Shown piece by piece: positions 21,788 to 30,911 of a stretch of DNA of 64,000 nt (position 1 is the first letter of the stretch; every line of letters starts with the position of its first letter). Origin of the DNA: Lentibacillus halodurans (GTDB lineage Bacteria > Bacillota > Bacilli > Bacillales > Amphibacillaceae). Under the pieces are notes generated by a model. That model was not told where the DNA came from, did not search any database, and saw only the letters and a program-made list of their open reading frames with translations. Both the position numbers and the translations under genes were made by a program. Where the stretch lies: contig NZ_FOJW01000007.1 in the NCBI RefSeq assembly GCF_900112045.1, forward strand, positions 124,001 through 188,000. The letters are read 5' to 3'.

Positions 21788-23215
21788 ATGGCATGGTATT
21801 TATCTTATATTGTGATTTACTTTGTTTTAATGTTTGCAATGGGAACGTATTATTTCTTTAAGATTAAGACGTATGATGATTATTTGATTGGAAGCTGGAA
21901 TACTGGATTCTGGCCAATCGTTGGCACGATTATTAGTACGTGGTGTGGTGCTGCAGTGTTTATCGGATGGGTCGGCATGGGGTTTACGGTCGGTCTTTCC
22001 GGGTTTTTTAAATTCGCACTGCCGGGAATTTTTTTCTCGCTGTTGCTAATTGTCGGGTTTGCCGGTCCACTCAGAAGACAACGCTTATATACGCTGGCAG
22101 ATTTATTTGGCGAACGGTTTGGCGGTAAATCGGGTGTTTTGCCATCTATTCTTTCTGCGTTTATCTATTCAGTGCCGACACTTGCGTTGCAGATGGTTGG
22201 TATGTCAACAATTTTCACAATTACGCTGGGAATTGACACTAATGTCGGGATTACACTGTCATTTGTGCTGATACTTAGTTTCACGATTTTGGGCGGCTTG
22301 CCGGCTACAATTATTACCGATGCAATTCAATCGATAATTGTGATTATCGGTATTGTTGTGCTATTCGTTGCAAGTATCGTATATGCAGGAGGATTTGAAG
22401 AGATTTTTGCGAATACGTCTGTTGAATATATCAGTCCGCTCGGGCCTGAAGGGTTAAGTGAAATTTTGTTATATGCATTATCTGTGGCACCATTCTACAT
22501 GGTGTGGCAGTCAACCTGGCAGCGGATTTTTGCATCTGAAAGTGAAGAAGTGGCAAAAAAAGCGGGGGTGACCGGATTTCTGATTGCCGGTGCGGTTTCG
22601 ATTTTGCCATTTTCAATTGGTGTCATTGCCCGGCAGTATGTTCCATTGGATATAGATGCGGATTTATTGTTTTCGTACGTAACAGCGGAGTTATTGCCGC
22701 CTGCTGTTGGCGGAATTGTCTTTATCGGGCTGGTGGCTGCGCTGATGACTGGTGCGACATCGTTCATCCTGCAGGGAAGTTCCAATTTGACACGTGATTT
22801 GTACCAGCGTGTGATGAAACCCGGTGCCTCCAATAAACAGCTGATGGTGACCTCGCGATTGACGGTCGTACTCATTAGTTTATTAGGCCTGTTGGTTGCT
22901 TACTTTGTAACGGATATTGAAACCGCGTATCAATGGGCATTAAGGCTGTCGGCGACTGTTTTGTTATTCCCGTTTCTTGCTGTCATGTTTTGGAAGCGGG
23001 TGACCAAATCAGGTATGATCTGGAGTATGGTTCTGGCGGCGATTGCAACATTATGCTGGCCATTTCTTGATCTGAATATCGATCATACGATTTTTGGTTT
23101 CTCCGTATCAATCGTCAGCTTAGCTGTGATCAGTCTGCTGACACAGCATGAAAATACTGAACAAGTCAGAGCTGTCTATTGGCAGGATCTTGATTCAGCA
23201 AAAAAAACAGATTAA
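21788..23215 (+). CDS. Sodium:solute symporter (SSS) family transporter
   Basis: 475 residues with about 12-13 membrane segments. The N-terminus (DDYLIGSWNTGFWPIVGT) and the segment RRQRLYTLADLFGERFG match the SSS family. Known members carry sugars, proline, pantothenate or carboxylates with sodium; the substrate here is not evident. TAAGGAGA precedes the ATG. The amidohydrolase gene begins 30 bases later and is probably cotranscribed, so the transported compound may be an amide-type substrate of that enzyme. Confidence 0.88.
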   Translation: MAWYLSYIVIYFVLMFAMGTYYFFKIKTYDDYLIGSWNTGFWPIVGTIISTWCGAAVFIGWVGMGFTVGLSGFFKFALPGIFFSLLLIVGFAGPLRRQRLYTLADLFGERFGGKSGVLPSILSAFIYSVPTLALQMVGMSTIFTITLGIDTNVGITLSFVLILSFTILGGLPATIITDAIQSIIVIIGIVVLFVASIVYAGGFEEIFANTSVEYISPLGPEGLSEILLYALSVAPFYMVWQSTWQRIFASESEEVAKKAGVTGFLIAGAVSILPFSIGVIARQYVPLDIDADLLFSYVTAELLPPAVGGIVFIGLVAALMTGATSFILQGSSNLTRDLYQRVMKPGASNKQLMVTSRLTVVLISLLGLLVAYFVTDIETAYQWALRLSATVLLFPFLAVMFWKRVTKSGMIWSMVLAAIATLCWPFLDLNIDHTIFGFSVSIVSLAVISLLTQHENTEQVRAVYWQDLDSAKKTD

Positions 23216-23245
23216 ACTTAAGAACATTTAAAGGAGTCTTTTAAG

Positions 23246-24895
23246 GTGAGCAAACATGACTTGCTGATTAAAAATGCGAATATATTAACGATGGATGAGA
23301 ATAACAGCCGGGCAGGATCTGTGGCAGTGTCGGACGGCTTGATAACAAAGGTATGGCCTGAATCTGAACCGCTGGATGCTGATATGAATCTGTCTTCCGA
23401 TGCCTGGGTTCTGGATCTGGATGGAGCTACACTGATTCCCGGATTTATTGATACACACAATCATCTGCTCATGTACGCCATGTTCCGGCAGCAAGTTAAT
23501 TGCAGTACAAAGAAAAATATCCCGGAAATCCTTACCGAAGTAAAAAAACAGGCTGCCTGCACTGATAATGCTGAGTGGGTGATGGGCTGGGGCTATGATA
23601 ATACTATGCTGGATGAAAACAGGCACCCAACGCGTAAAGAGCTGGATTCGGTTGTACCTGACAAACCGGTATTTCTGCGGCATAGTTCATCCCATTTCGG
23701 CGTTGCCAACTCCAAAGCGCTGGAGATGGCAGGCATCGGTGAAGATATTGAAAACCCTGAAGGCGGACGTTTTGGACGAGACGAGGATAGAGGTCTTGAT
23801 GGTGTATTGTACGAGCTTCCGGCACTAAATCTGGTACAGGAGCACATTCCCACCCCGACAACAGAAGCGATTGCTTCCTTTATCGGTGAGGCAGCCGAAG
23901 AATATTTAGCCCACGGTATTACGACAAATTCAGATGCCGGTGTTGGGCTGGATTATGGCATGAAGGAATACGAAGCGCATCTTTTATCTCTGCGTCAAGG
24001 GAAGAACCCGATCCGCATGCGGCTGCTTCTGCTTCACCATCTGTTAAATGAGCATGGGGAATTTCAGGATTTCACTGCAGAAGAGATGGACGCAGAAATT
24101 CAAAGACAGTCGGCAGGGCGTGCTGTGCTGGATAGTGCCAAATTGTTTCAGGATGGTTCAATCCAGGGCATTACGGCTGCACTCAGGGAGCCCTATTATA
24201 ATGAACCAGGTACCGTCGGAGAACTCTTGCATGATCAGGCGGCATTTAATGCGGAGGTGCTGGATCTTCACAAACGAGGTTTTCGGGTTACGATTCACGG
24301 AAACGGAGATCGGGCCATTGAGTCGATTTTGGATGCATATGAACATGCGTTGAGCATTGAACCACGATCAGATCACCGGCACCGGATTGAGCATGTGCAG
24401 ACAGCATTGCCGGAGGATCTTGACAGAATGCAGCAACTGGATGTGGCGGGATCATTTTTCATTAATCATGTTTATTACTGGGGTGACCGGCATAAACGTC
24501 TATTTCTGGGTCCGGATCGGGCGAGCCGTATCAATCCATTGGCCGACGCTTCAGCTCGGCATATGTTGTATACCTTACATTCCGATTGCCCGATTACACC
24601 GATTTCGCCGTTGTTTTCGATTTGGGCTGCCGTTAATCGCCGTACAAGAGAAGGCGACATACTGGGTGAAGAACAGTGCATCAGTGTGGAAAAAGCACTT
24701 CGGACGATGACAATTGACGGAGCAAGACTGAATTTCCAGGAAAATGAAACAGGCAGTATTGAAGCGGGAAAGCTTGCGGATTTTGCCGTGCTGGATGCTG
24801 ATCCGACAACCATTTATCCGATAAACATTAAGGATATTCAGGTGCTGATAACGCTGATTGGCGGGGAAGTGGTTTTTCGGAAAGAAAGCAGATAA
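23246..24895 (+). CDS. Amidohydrolase, YtcJ-like family
   Basis: A 549-residue metal-dependent hydrolase of the amidohydrolase_3 type. LIPGFIDTHNHLLMYAM carries the first metal-binding HxH; further ligands are likely in VTIHGNGDRAIE, HRIEHVQ and HSDCPITPISPLF. The N- and C-terminal parts form the small beta-sandwich (GKLADFAVLDADP). There is no signal peptide, so it is cytoplasmic. The GTG start at 23246 has AAAGGAGT upstream. The substrate is unknown; the coupled symporter is the best clue. Confidence 0.88.
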   Translation: MSKHDLLIKNANILTMDENNSRAGSVAVSDGLITKVWPESEPLDADMNLSSDAWVLDLDGATLIPGFIDTHNHLLMYAMFRQQVNCSTKKNIPEILTEVKKQAACTDNAEWVMGWGYDNTMLDENRHPTRKELDSVVPDKPVFLRHSSSHFGVANSKALEMAGIGEDIENPEGGRFGRDEDRGLDGVLYELPALNLVQEHIPTPTTEAIASFIGEAAEEYLAHGITTNSDAGVGLDYGMKEYEAHLLSLRQGKNPIRMRLLLLHHLLNEHGEFQDFTAEEMDAEIQRQSAGRAVLDSAKLFQDGSIQGITAALREPYYNEPGTVGELLHDQAAFNAEVLDLHKRGFRVTIHGNGDRAIESILDAYEHALSIEPRSDHRHRIEHVQTALPEDLDRMQQLDVAGSFFINHVYYWGDRHKRLFLGPDRASRINPLADASARHMLYTLHSDCPITPISPLFSIWAAVNRRTREGDILGEEQCISVEKALRTMTIDGARLNFQENETGSIEAGKLADFAVLDADPTTIYPINIKDIQVLITLIGGEVVFRKESR

Positions 24896-24899
24896 GCGG

Positions 24900-24929
24900 G
24901 TCAGGGATTTTGTATCCCTGCCTTTTTTT
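24900..24929 (+). terminator. Terminator after the amidohydrolase gene
   Basis: CAGGGAT and ATCCCTG form a perfect seven-base stem with a TTTGT-type loop, followed by CC and seven T. Confidence 0.85.
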
Positions 24930-25013
24930 ATTCTATTGATTGAAATTTTCAAAATAAATGATTCTGATGTGTGGTAGAATGATATTATAACAATGGCTAT
25001 GGAGGGTTCATTT

Positions 25014-25769
25014 ATGACAGATTCTTTTCCTGTTATGGAAAAAGCGGCGGAATTCTATTATTCCGGAAACAAAACTGGAGTGCTTGTGATTCACGGATTT
25101 ACTGGAACGACACAGAGTATGTATTATCTTGGTGAGCAGTTGGCTAACGAGGGTTTTACCGTATTGGGTCCACGATTGAAAGGACATGGAACTGACCCCG
25201 AGAATATGGAACTAGCCACCTATCAGGATTGGATTGAAACAGTGGAAAATGGACTGGAAAAATTGCAGGCCATCTGTGATGATGTGTTTGTGGCAGGATT
25301 GTCCATGGGTGGAACACTGACGCTTTATCTAGCGGAAACACATCCCAGCATAAAAGGGATTATGCCCATTAATGCCGCCACGCATATGCCTGATTTGATT
25401 GAGAGCTATGAGTCCCTGAAAAACTCAGATATCCGATTTGTGGAAGGTATCGGGTCCGATATTAAACAGGAAGGGATCGAGGAACTGGCCTATAGCAAGA
25501 CGCCGGTTAAATCGATGCGGGAAATTATGGTGTTGTCTGAGATTGTGCGCCATAATCTGGCAAGCGTGAAAGCACCTGCTATGATATTTTCTTCTGCTGT
25601 TGATCATGTCGTTCCCCCGGAGAATTCACGGGAAATCTATGAATCCATCTCCTCAGGCATCCGGGAATTTATCATGCTGGAAAACAGTTATCATGTCGCA
25701 ACGCTGGACAATGATAAGGACCTGATTGCGAAGAAGTGTTCGGAATTTATCAGGAAATGGGAAGATTAG
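25014..25769 (+). CDS. Carboxylesterase (Est30-like alpha/beta hydrolase)
   Basis: 251 residues. VLVIHGFTGTTQSMYYLGEQ is the oxyanion-hole region, AGLSMGGT holds the nucleophile serine, SSAVDHVVPPENS the aspartate, and NSYHVATLDNDKD the histidine. This matches the Geobacillus Est30/B. subtilis YvaK family. The ATG at 25014 has GGAGGG upstream; an in-frame ATG at 24993 does not. A decayed copy of its last third lies at 36350, so the sugar locus between them was either inserted beside it or came with a duplication. Confidence 0.9.
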   Translation: MTDSFPVMEKAAEFYYSGNKTGVLVIHGFTGTTQSMYYLGEQLANEGFTVLGPRLKGHGTDPENMELATYQDWIETVENGLEKLQAICDDVFVAGLSMGGTLTLYLAETHPSIKGIMPINAATHMPDLIESYESLKNSDIRFVEGIGSDIKQEGIEELAYSKTPVKSMREIMVLSEIVRHNLASVKAPAMIFSSAVDHVVPPENSREIYESISSGIREFIMLENSYHVATLDNDKDLIAKKCSEFIRKWED

Positions 25770-25870
25770 ACTTCGATCATCGTTTATTTGCGTTCTAGTT
25801 TTAATAAGACAGAATATTGCATTTGATCTTTTATATTTTCAGAAAAAGTTAATTTTCTTTAATAAAGGTA

Positions 25871-25980
25871 TTGTAACGAACTTAAGTTTATTATAATATA
25901 TACGTATGGAAACGATTACAGATAATTAACCTCCTTAAGGTGCTTTCAATCTTTTTTTAAAAAATGTGTAAACGTTTACA
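25871..25980 (+). promoter_or_regulatory. Promoter and two operators of the LacI-type regulator gene
   Basis: TTGTAA (25871) and TATAAT/TAATAT (25892-25899) make a plausible promoter. TGGAAACGATTACA (25907-25920) lies at the expected transcription start, and the perfect palindrome TGTAAACGTTTACA (25967-25980) lies 20 bases before the gene. Both have the central CG of LacI-family sites, and a third similar site precedes the binding-protein gene at 28613. Autoregulation is inferred; CcpA binding to the same sequences is also possible. Confidence 0.65.
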
Positions 25981-25999
25981 GGTAAGGTGAGAGATTAAA

Positions 26000-26998
26000 A
26001 TGAAGAATGTAACAATAAGAGATATTGCAAATGAGTTGGGTATTTCAATTGCAACGGTATCCAGAGTGTTGAATGATAGTGGATATGCCAGCAAAGAGGT
26101 AAAAGAACAAGTATTCAGTATGGCAGAGAAGCTTAGATACCAGCCAAACGCAGTTGCGAGGAGTCTGAAAAATCATCGTACAAACACAATAGGGATTATT
26201 ATTCCTGATATTTCGAATCCATACTTTATGACGATCTCTAAAGGGATTGAAGATTCAGTACGGGAATATGGCTACCATCTAATTTTTATGAGTGGGAATG
26301 AGAATCCAGTAAAAGAAAAAAAGATGTTGCAAGTTCTTATAGAAAAAAGGGTAGATGCACTCGTATTAGCAACGTCTGGAAAAAATGAGGATGTGATTAG
26401 AAATATTAAGGAAAGTGGCGTTCCTATTGTTTTGATTGACAGAAAACTTCGTGAAGATTCCCTTGGTTTGGACTTAGTTGTAGAGGATAACATTAAAGGT
26501 GCTTATGATCTAACGAATTATCTCTTAGAGCGTGGCCACCATAGAATTGGGGTTATTAACGGGTCATTAGAAGTCAGCACGGGCTTTGAACGTTATGAAG
26601 GATTTCGAAAAGCTATACATGAAAAAGGTTTAGAAGCAAATCCTGAGTTGATATTTAATGGCAATTTTACAAAAGAAGATGGTATCAATGCTGTTGACTA
26701 TTTTTTGAACCTTCAAAATAAACCAAGTGCTATTCTGTCTTTCAATAACACGATGGCCTTTGGTGCTATTATTCAATTAACAAAAAACGGATATTCAGTT
26801 CCGCATGATATGGTTGTTGCATCATTTGGTGAAGTGGAAGCTGCGCAGATCTTAAAGCCATCTAGCATAATCACAATTAAGCAATCTCCTTATGAAATGG
26901 GTCTCCGAGCAGGAGAAATTCTTTTGGAACACCTGTTAGATAATGCAAAAGAACTTGGTAAAACCATATTTGATCCGCATTTAAGTATAAGTGAGTAA
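26000..26998 (+). CDS. LacI-family transcriptional regulator of the sugar locus
   Basis: 332 residues. The HTH is at the N-terminus (IRDIANELGISIATVSRVLN), followed by the hinge helix around YQPNAVARSLK and a periplasmic-binding-protein-like effector domain beginning TIGIIIPDISNPYF. It heads the locus and is flanked by sites of the TGTAAACGTTTACA type. The likely effector is a sugar or sugar phosphate from the pathway encoded downstream. The gene is more AT-rich than its left neighbours. Confidence 0.9.
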   Translation: MKNVTIRDIANELGISIATVSRVLNDSGYASKEVKEQVFSMAEKLRYQPNAVARSLKNHRTNTIGIIIPDISNPYFMTISKGIEDSVREYGYHLIFMSGNENPVKEKKMLQVLIEKRVDALVLATSGKNEDVIRNIKESGVPIVLIDRKLREDSLGLDLVVEDNIKGAYDLTNYLLERGHHRIGVINGSLEVSTGFERYEGFRKAIHEKGLEANPELIFNGNFTKEDGINAVDYFLNLQNKPSAILSFNNTMAFGAIIQLTKNGYSVPHDMVVASFGEVEAAQILKPSSIITIKQSPYEMGLRAGEILLEHLLDNAKELGKTIFDPHLSISE

Positions 26999-27011
26999 AC
27001 CTAGGTTTACT
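26994..27011. repeat. Perfect 18-base palindrome over the regulator stop codon
   Basis: AGTAAACCTAGGTTTACT is fully self-complementary. It has the GTAAAC/GTTTAC half sites of the operators but with CTAG between them instead of a central CG, and no T-run. It could be an extra regulator site or an mRNA hairpin between the regulator and the isomerase gene. Confidence 0.5.
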
Positions 27012-27041
27012 ATATAAAATCATTTAAAAAGGAGGGAGAAC

Positions 27042-27638
27042 ATGGGAATATTAGATCGTATTAATAGAGTGATAGAAATAGAAGCCACATCTATTACGGA
27101 ACTTTCCAAACAAATTGGTCCTGATTATGAATTGGCTGTCAATATGATAAATGACTGCAGTGGGAAAGTTGTGGTTACCGGAGTAGGTAAATCAGGGCAT
27201 GCCGGAAAGAAAATAGCTGCTACTTTAGCAAGCACTGGAACACCAGCTTTTTTTGTACACAGCACTGAAGGAATCCACGGTGATTTAGGGATGATTCAAA
27301 AAGAAGACATCGTAATCATGATATCCAATAGTGGTGAAACTTCAGAGGTGATAAGTCTATTGCCTTCCTTAATTAAGATCGGCTCAAGAAATATTGCAAT
27401 TACATCCAAGAAAAATTCAACGTTGGCTGATGCTTGCGACATTGCACTCACTTATCAATATGAAAGTGAAGCTGATCACCTTGGATTGGCGCCTACAACA
27501 AGCTCGACGATCGCATTGGTTATTGGAGATGTATTAGCGGCTAGTCTTTCCGAATTGAAAAACTTTAGTAAAGACGATTTTCATGTTTATCATCCAGGTG
27601 GTAGTTTGGGAGAACAATTATCCAGAAAATCACAATAA
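27042..27638 (+). CDS. SIS-domain sugar-phosphate isomerase, arabinose-5-phosphate isomerase (KdsD/GutQ)-like
   Basis: 198 residues forming a single SIS domain. VVVTGVGKSGHAGKKIAATL, STGTPAFFVHSTEGIHGDLG, MISNSGETSEV and the C-terminal YHPGGSLGEQL are close to the SIS domain of KdsD/KpsF/GutQ enzymes, which interconvert D-ribulose 5-phosphate and D-arabinose 5-phosphate. The tandem CBS domains of KdsD are absent; short forms are known. No Kdo pathway is expected in a Gram-positive, so a catabolic role is likely. It lies just before a PfkB kinase gene, with AGGAGGG upstream. Confidence 0.85.
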   Translation: MGILDRINRVIEIEATSITELSKQIGPDYELAVNMINDCSGKVVVTGVGKSGHAGKKIAATLASTGTPAFFVHSTEGIHGDLGMIQKEDIVIMISNSGETSEVISLLPSLIKIGSRNIAITSKKNSTLADACDIALTYQYESEADHLGLAPTTSSTIALVIGDVLAASLSELKNFSKDDFHVYHPGGSLGEQLSRKSQ

Positions 27639-27652
27639 AGGAAGTAGATCGA

Positions 27653-28585
27653 GTGGGAATATTAGTTATTGGTAGTTTTATGATGGATTTAGTAGTCGTT
27701 ACTCCACGTGCTCCGGAAAATGGAGAAACTATAATAGGGTCGAAATTTTCAAGATTTCCGGGCGGAAAGGGCGCTAATCAAGCTGTATCAGCATCAAGAC
27801 TGGGCGGAAGTGTCACAATGGCTGGAAAGATAGGCAAGGATCAATTCGGTAATGAAGCCATAAGAACATTACAGGATGAACAAATTAATACGAAATATAT
27901 CAAAAGAGATTCACAAAAAGCTACAGGTATCGGTGTGGTTACGATAGAAGAAAACGGACATAATCGGATCATTGTCGTACCTGGTGCTAATTTAGACTAT
28001 GATACAGAAAATTTAAGGGAAATCGAAGCTCTCATCAAAAAAACTGACATTTTAGTCATACAGCTGGAAATGGATTTAAACATGATTGAGCAAGCTGTAA
28101 TGCTAGCTTCCAAACATATGATACCAATTATTTTGAATCCGGCTCCTGCACAAAAATTAAGCGATCATATGTTGAATCATATAACGTATCTTACGCCAAA
28201 TGAGACAGAAGCCGAAATACTGACCGGTATCAGCATAACGACTAGGGAAGACGCAAAGGATGCTGCTGAAATGCTTTTAGATAAAGGGGTAAAGAACGTT
28301 ATTCTCACCCTTGCTGAAGAAGGTGCATTAATTGTGAATAAATATGGGAAACAGATGATTCCAGGATTCACTGTAGGGTCCGTTGATTCAGTTGCAGCTG
28401 GAGATGCCTTCAATGGTGCCTTAGCTGTCGGGATCACAGAAGGAAAACCTTTAAACGAAGTAGTGCGATATGCCAATGCTGTTGGTGCATTAACAGTGAC
28501 AAAAGAAGGAGCTATTCCATCATTGCCGACGTCAGAGGATGTTATGAATTTTATACTGAAGCTGAAAGGCCACGATAGCAGGTAA
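27653..28585 (+). CDS. PfkB-family sugar kinase (ribokinase-like)
   Basis: 310 residues. The N-terminal PfkB motif GSKFSRFPGGKGANQAVSAS and the C-terminal VDSVAAGDAFNGALAVGI, with the catalytic aspartate, are present. It is distinct from the true rbsK at 56480, which has the same fold and length but sits in a ribose operon. Here it starts with GTG 14 bases after the isomerase gene. Inferred role: 5-phosphorylation of the sugar released by the GH172 enzyme, feeding the isomerase. Fructose or ribose as substrate cannot be excluded. Confidence 0.88.
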   Translation: MGILVIGSFMMDLVVVTPRAPENGETIIGSKFSRFPGGKGANQAVSASRLGGSVTMAGKIGKDQFGNEAIRTLQDEQINTKYIKRDSQKATGIGVVTIEENGHNRIIVVPGANLDYDTENLREIEALIKKTDILVIQLEMDLNMIEQAVMLASKHMIPIILNPAPAQKLSDHMLNHITYLTPNETEAEILTGISITTREDAKDAAEMLLDKGVKNVILTLAEEGALIVNKYGKQMIPGFTVGSVDSVAAGDAFNGALAVGITEGKPLNEVVRYANAVGALTVTKEGAIPSLPTSEDVMNFILKLKGHDSR

Positions 28586-28612
28586 TGCAACGAGGGTTTT
28601 TTTCACAATTTA

Positions 28613-28626
28613 TGAAAACGTTTACT
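28613..28626 (+). promoter_or_regulatory. Operator before the sugar-binding protein gene
   Basis: TGAAAACGTTTACT shares 12 of 14 bases with the palindrome before the LacI-type gene (25967). It also fits a cre. It lies in the 83-base gap between the kinase and importer genes, implying a second regulated transcript from here. Confidence 0.6.
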
Positions 28627-28668
28627 TATTAACATTAGATTTTTACAAAAATGAGGAGAGGTTAGAAA

Positions 28669-29937
28669 ATGAATATTCTGAAAATTATGATAGGTTCTGG
28701 CTTTGTAATGGTTTTACTGTTCATGTCTGGATGTTCCTCTGAATCTTCAGGTGAGTCCGAAGAGGTCGTAAATTTAACTTTTTGGGATTTTCATTCAGAT
28801 AATGATCAAGAATTTTTCGAAGGCCTGGTTGATGAGTATAACGATATGCAGGATGATGTGAAAATTGAGTATTCAACGACAAATAACCTTACAGATTACT
28901 CTAATACAAAATTGCCTGTTGCCTTTGCAAATAATGAAGGCCCTGACATTTTTATGACTAGTCCAGGTGATTTCCAAAAGTATGCAGATGCTGGGGTTAT
29001 GGCGGATTTAACACCATATTTTGAGGATGGGATCAAAGAGGATTTTCTTCCATCGGCATTAGAGGCTGTAACGGTCGATGATAAGATACTTGCGCTTCCA
29101 TTTGAACTGGAGCTGCTTGGCCTGTATTACAATAAAACAATGCTGGATGAAGCAAATGTTGAGGTTCCAGAAACATGGGATGAGTTACTGGAAGCAGCTA
29201 AAAAACTTACAACGGATGAAGTTTCTGGTATTGCACTTCCTACTGATAAAGGTTCCTATCTTAACTTCGTCTGGTATCCTTTCTTATGGCAGAATGGCGG
29301 ATCTGTGTTAAGCGAAGATGGTAAAGAATCTACTTTTAATACACCTGAAGTAGCAGAAGCGTTAGAGATGTGGGGTTCGTTTTTCCAGGAAGGTGCTGCC
29401 CCATCAAAATTACAAATAGACCCGACAGATATTGGAAACCTGGGCAGTGGATCGGCAGCCATGCAAATTGTTGGCACATGGGCTATTCCAATGCTTGAAA
29501 ATGAATATGGTGATGGTGACGAATATGGTTTGACACCAATTCCTATTCCTGCAGGTGGAGAATCGGCAACTGCTGCTGGAGGCTGGAAACTTGCCGTTAA
29601 TTCGAACAGTGAACATATTGAGGAAGCAGCTGAATTTGTTATGTGGGCACTGGCTGATGATAAGGAGCGCCCATTAGAATATGTTACGGAAACAAAGTTC
29701 GCATATTCGCCACGTGAATCTGTTGTAGAAGAGGGCGAAGAAATTTATGACAAAGGACTCCGCGAAGTATTCACCGAAGAAATCTATGATTCTGCAATTC
29801 CAGAGCCCGAGTTTGGTCCTGAAATTGTGGATGCAGTAGGTGAAGCATTACAAAATGTCATGTTTAGTGGCATGAGTGGTGAAGAAGCAGCAGAAATCGC
29901 GCATGAAAAAATCCAGGCTGTGCTTGACAGCAAATAA
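28669..29937 (+). CDS. ABC sugar-binding lipoprotein 1
   Basis: 422 residues, with signal peptide and lipobox ending FMSGC, anchored outside the membrane. It is an extracellular solute-binding protein of family 1 (sugar type), with NLTFWDFHSDNDQEFFEGLV near the N-terminus and GPDIFMTSPGDFQKYA following. Oligosaccharide ligands are usual. It is closely similar to the protein at 34961. Permease genes follow after a hairpin. Confidence 0.9.
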   Translation: MNILKIMIGSGFVMVLLFMSGCSSESSGESEEVVNLTFWDFHSDNDQEFFEGLVDEYNDMQDDVKIEYSTTNNLTDYSNTKLPVAFANNEGPDIFMTSPGDFQKYADAGVMADLTPYFEDGIKEDFLPSALEAVTVDDKILALPFELELLGLYYNKTMLDEANVEVPETWDELLEAAKKLTTDEVSGIALPTDKGSYLNFVWYPFLWQNGGSVLSEDGKESTFNTPEVAEALEMWGSFFQEGAAPSKLQIDPTDIGNLGSGSAAMQIVGTWAIPMLENEYGDGDEYGLTPIPIPAGGESATAAGGWKLAVNSNSEHIEEAAEFVMWALADDKERPLEYVTETKFAYSPRESVVEEGEEIYDKGLREVFTEEIYDSAIPEPEFGPEIVDAVGEALQNVMFSGMSGEEAAEIAHEKIQAVLDSK

Positions 29938-29944
29938 TGAGGTT

Positions 29945-29975
29945 GCCGATAGTTAAATGTCCGTTTACTATCGGC
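29945..29975 (+). other. Intra-operon hairpin between binding-protein and permease genes
   Basis: GCCGATAGT (29945-29953) pairs perfectly with ACTATCGGC (29967-29975); no T-run follows. Such hairpins often stabilise the upstream binding-protein message so that it is made in excess over the permeases. This is inference here. Confidence 0.6.
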
Positions 29976-30014
29976 TGCCATTTAAAACCTCGAAACCACT
30001 TGGAGGAATTGGTT

Positions 30015-30908
30015 ATGAAGCTCATTAGCAGAAATAGAAAGAAATGGAATGAAACATTGACAGCATACGGGTTCTTACTTCCAAATTTAGTGGGATTAAC
30101 TTTATTTATTTTTGTTCCAATGGTCTATGCATTCTATGTGAGTCTACATGAATGGAATGCGTTGAGTCCCAAAGTGTTTATTGGTCTGGAAAACTATAAA
30201 GAGCTCGCAGCTGATGGGCGCTGGTGGGCATCCGTTGGCAGAACATTTATTTTTACATTTATTTATGTACCCGCCCTATATTGTTTAGCATTATTTTTTG
30301 CAGTCATTTTAAACGGTTTAAAGCAAAAATATCAAAGTATTGCACGGACGATGTTTCTTTTTCCATTTGCCATTACATCTGTCATTTCAGCTGTTGTTTG
30401 GATGTTCTTGTATGACCCTAGGAATGGTTTTATCAATCAAGTGTTAAATGCTTTCGGACTGCCTAGTTTAGAATTTCTAGGTTCAACAGATCTGGCGCTG
30501 GTGTCCATTGTTGTTGTTTTTCTTTGGATAAACCTAGGGTACAATATGATCATTTTTATGGCGTCTATTAAAGAAATACCACAAGATTATTATGAAGCGG
30601 CCAGAATTGATGGTGCAACACCGTGGAAATCCTTTCGATTTATAACGTTTCCATTACTGAAGGGGACAAGCACATTTATCCTAATTGTAACGACAATCGC
30701 TTCATTCACCGTGTTTGATCAGATCATGGTTATGACAAATGGCGGTCCGGCAAGTTCTACTGAAGTTAGTGTAATTTATATTTACAAGCAAGGATTCGAA
30801 TTTCTAAATATGGGATATGCCTCAGCCTTGGCTGTCGTTTTATTCCTGATCATTTTTGTTCTTTCTCTTGCACAGTTAAGGCTTTATACGGGGAAAAAGG
30901 AGGGCTGA
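30015..30908 (+). CDS. ABC sugar transporter permease 1 (MalF type)
   Basis: About 297 residues with six membrane segments. The EAA loop is in YEAARIDGATPWKSFRFITF, where the ATPase docks. It belongs to the carbohydrate uptake type 1 (CUT1) group. ATG at 30015 has GGAGG upstream; the frame is open to 29937 but without a start of similar quality. The second permease gene begins four bases after its stop. No ATPase gene is in the locus, so a shared MsmX-type ATPase elsewhere is likely. Confidence 0.92.
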   Translation: MKLISRNRKKWNETLTAYGFLLPNLVGLTLFIFVPMVYAFYVSLHEWNALSPKVFIGLENYKELAADGRWWASVGRTFIFTFIYVPALYCLALFFAVILNGLKQKYQSIARTMFLFPFAITSVISAVVWMFLYDPRNGFINQVLNAFGLPSLEFLGSTDLALVSIVVVFLWINLGYNMIIFMASIKEIPQDYYEAARIDGATPWKSFRFITFPLLKGTSTFILIVTTIASFTVFDQIMVMTNGGPASSTEVSVIYIYKQGFEFLNMGYASALAVVLFLIIFVLSLAQLRLYTGKKEG

Positions 30909-30911
30909 ACA

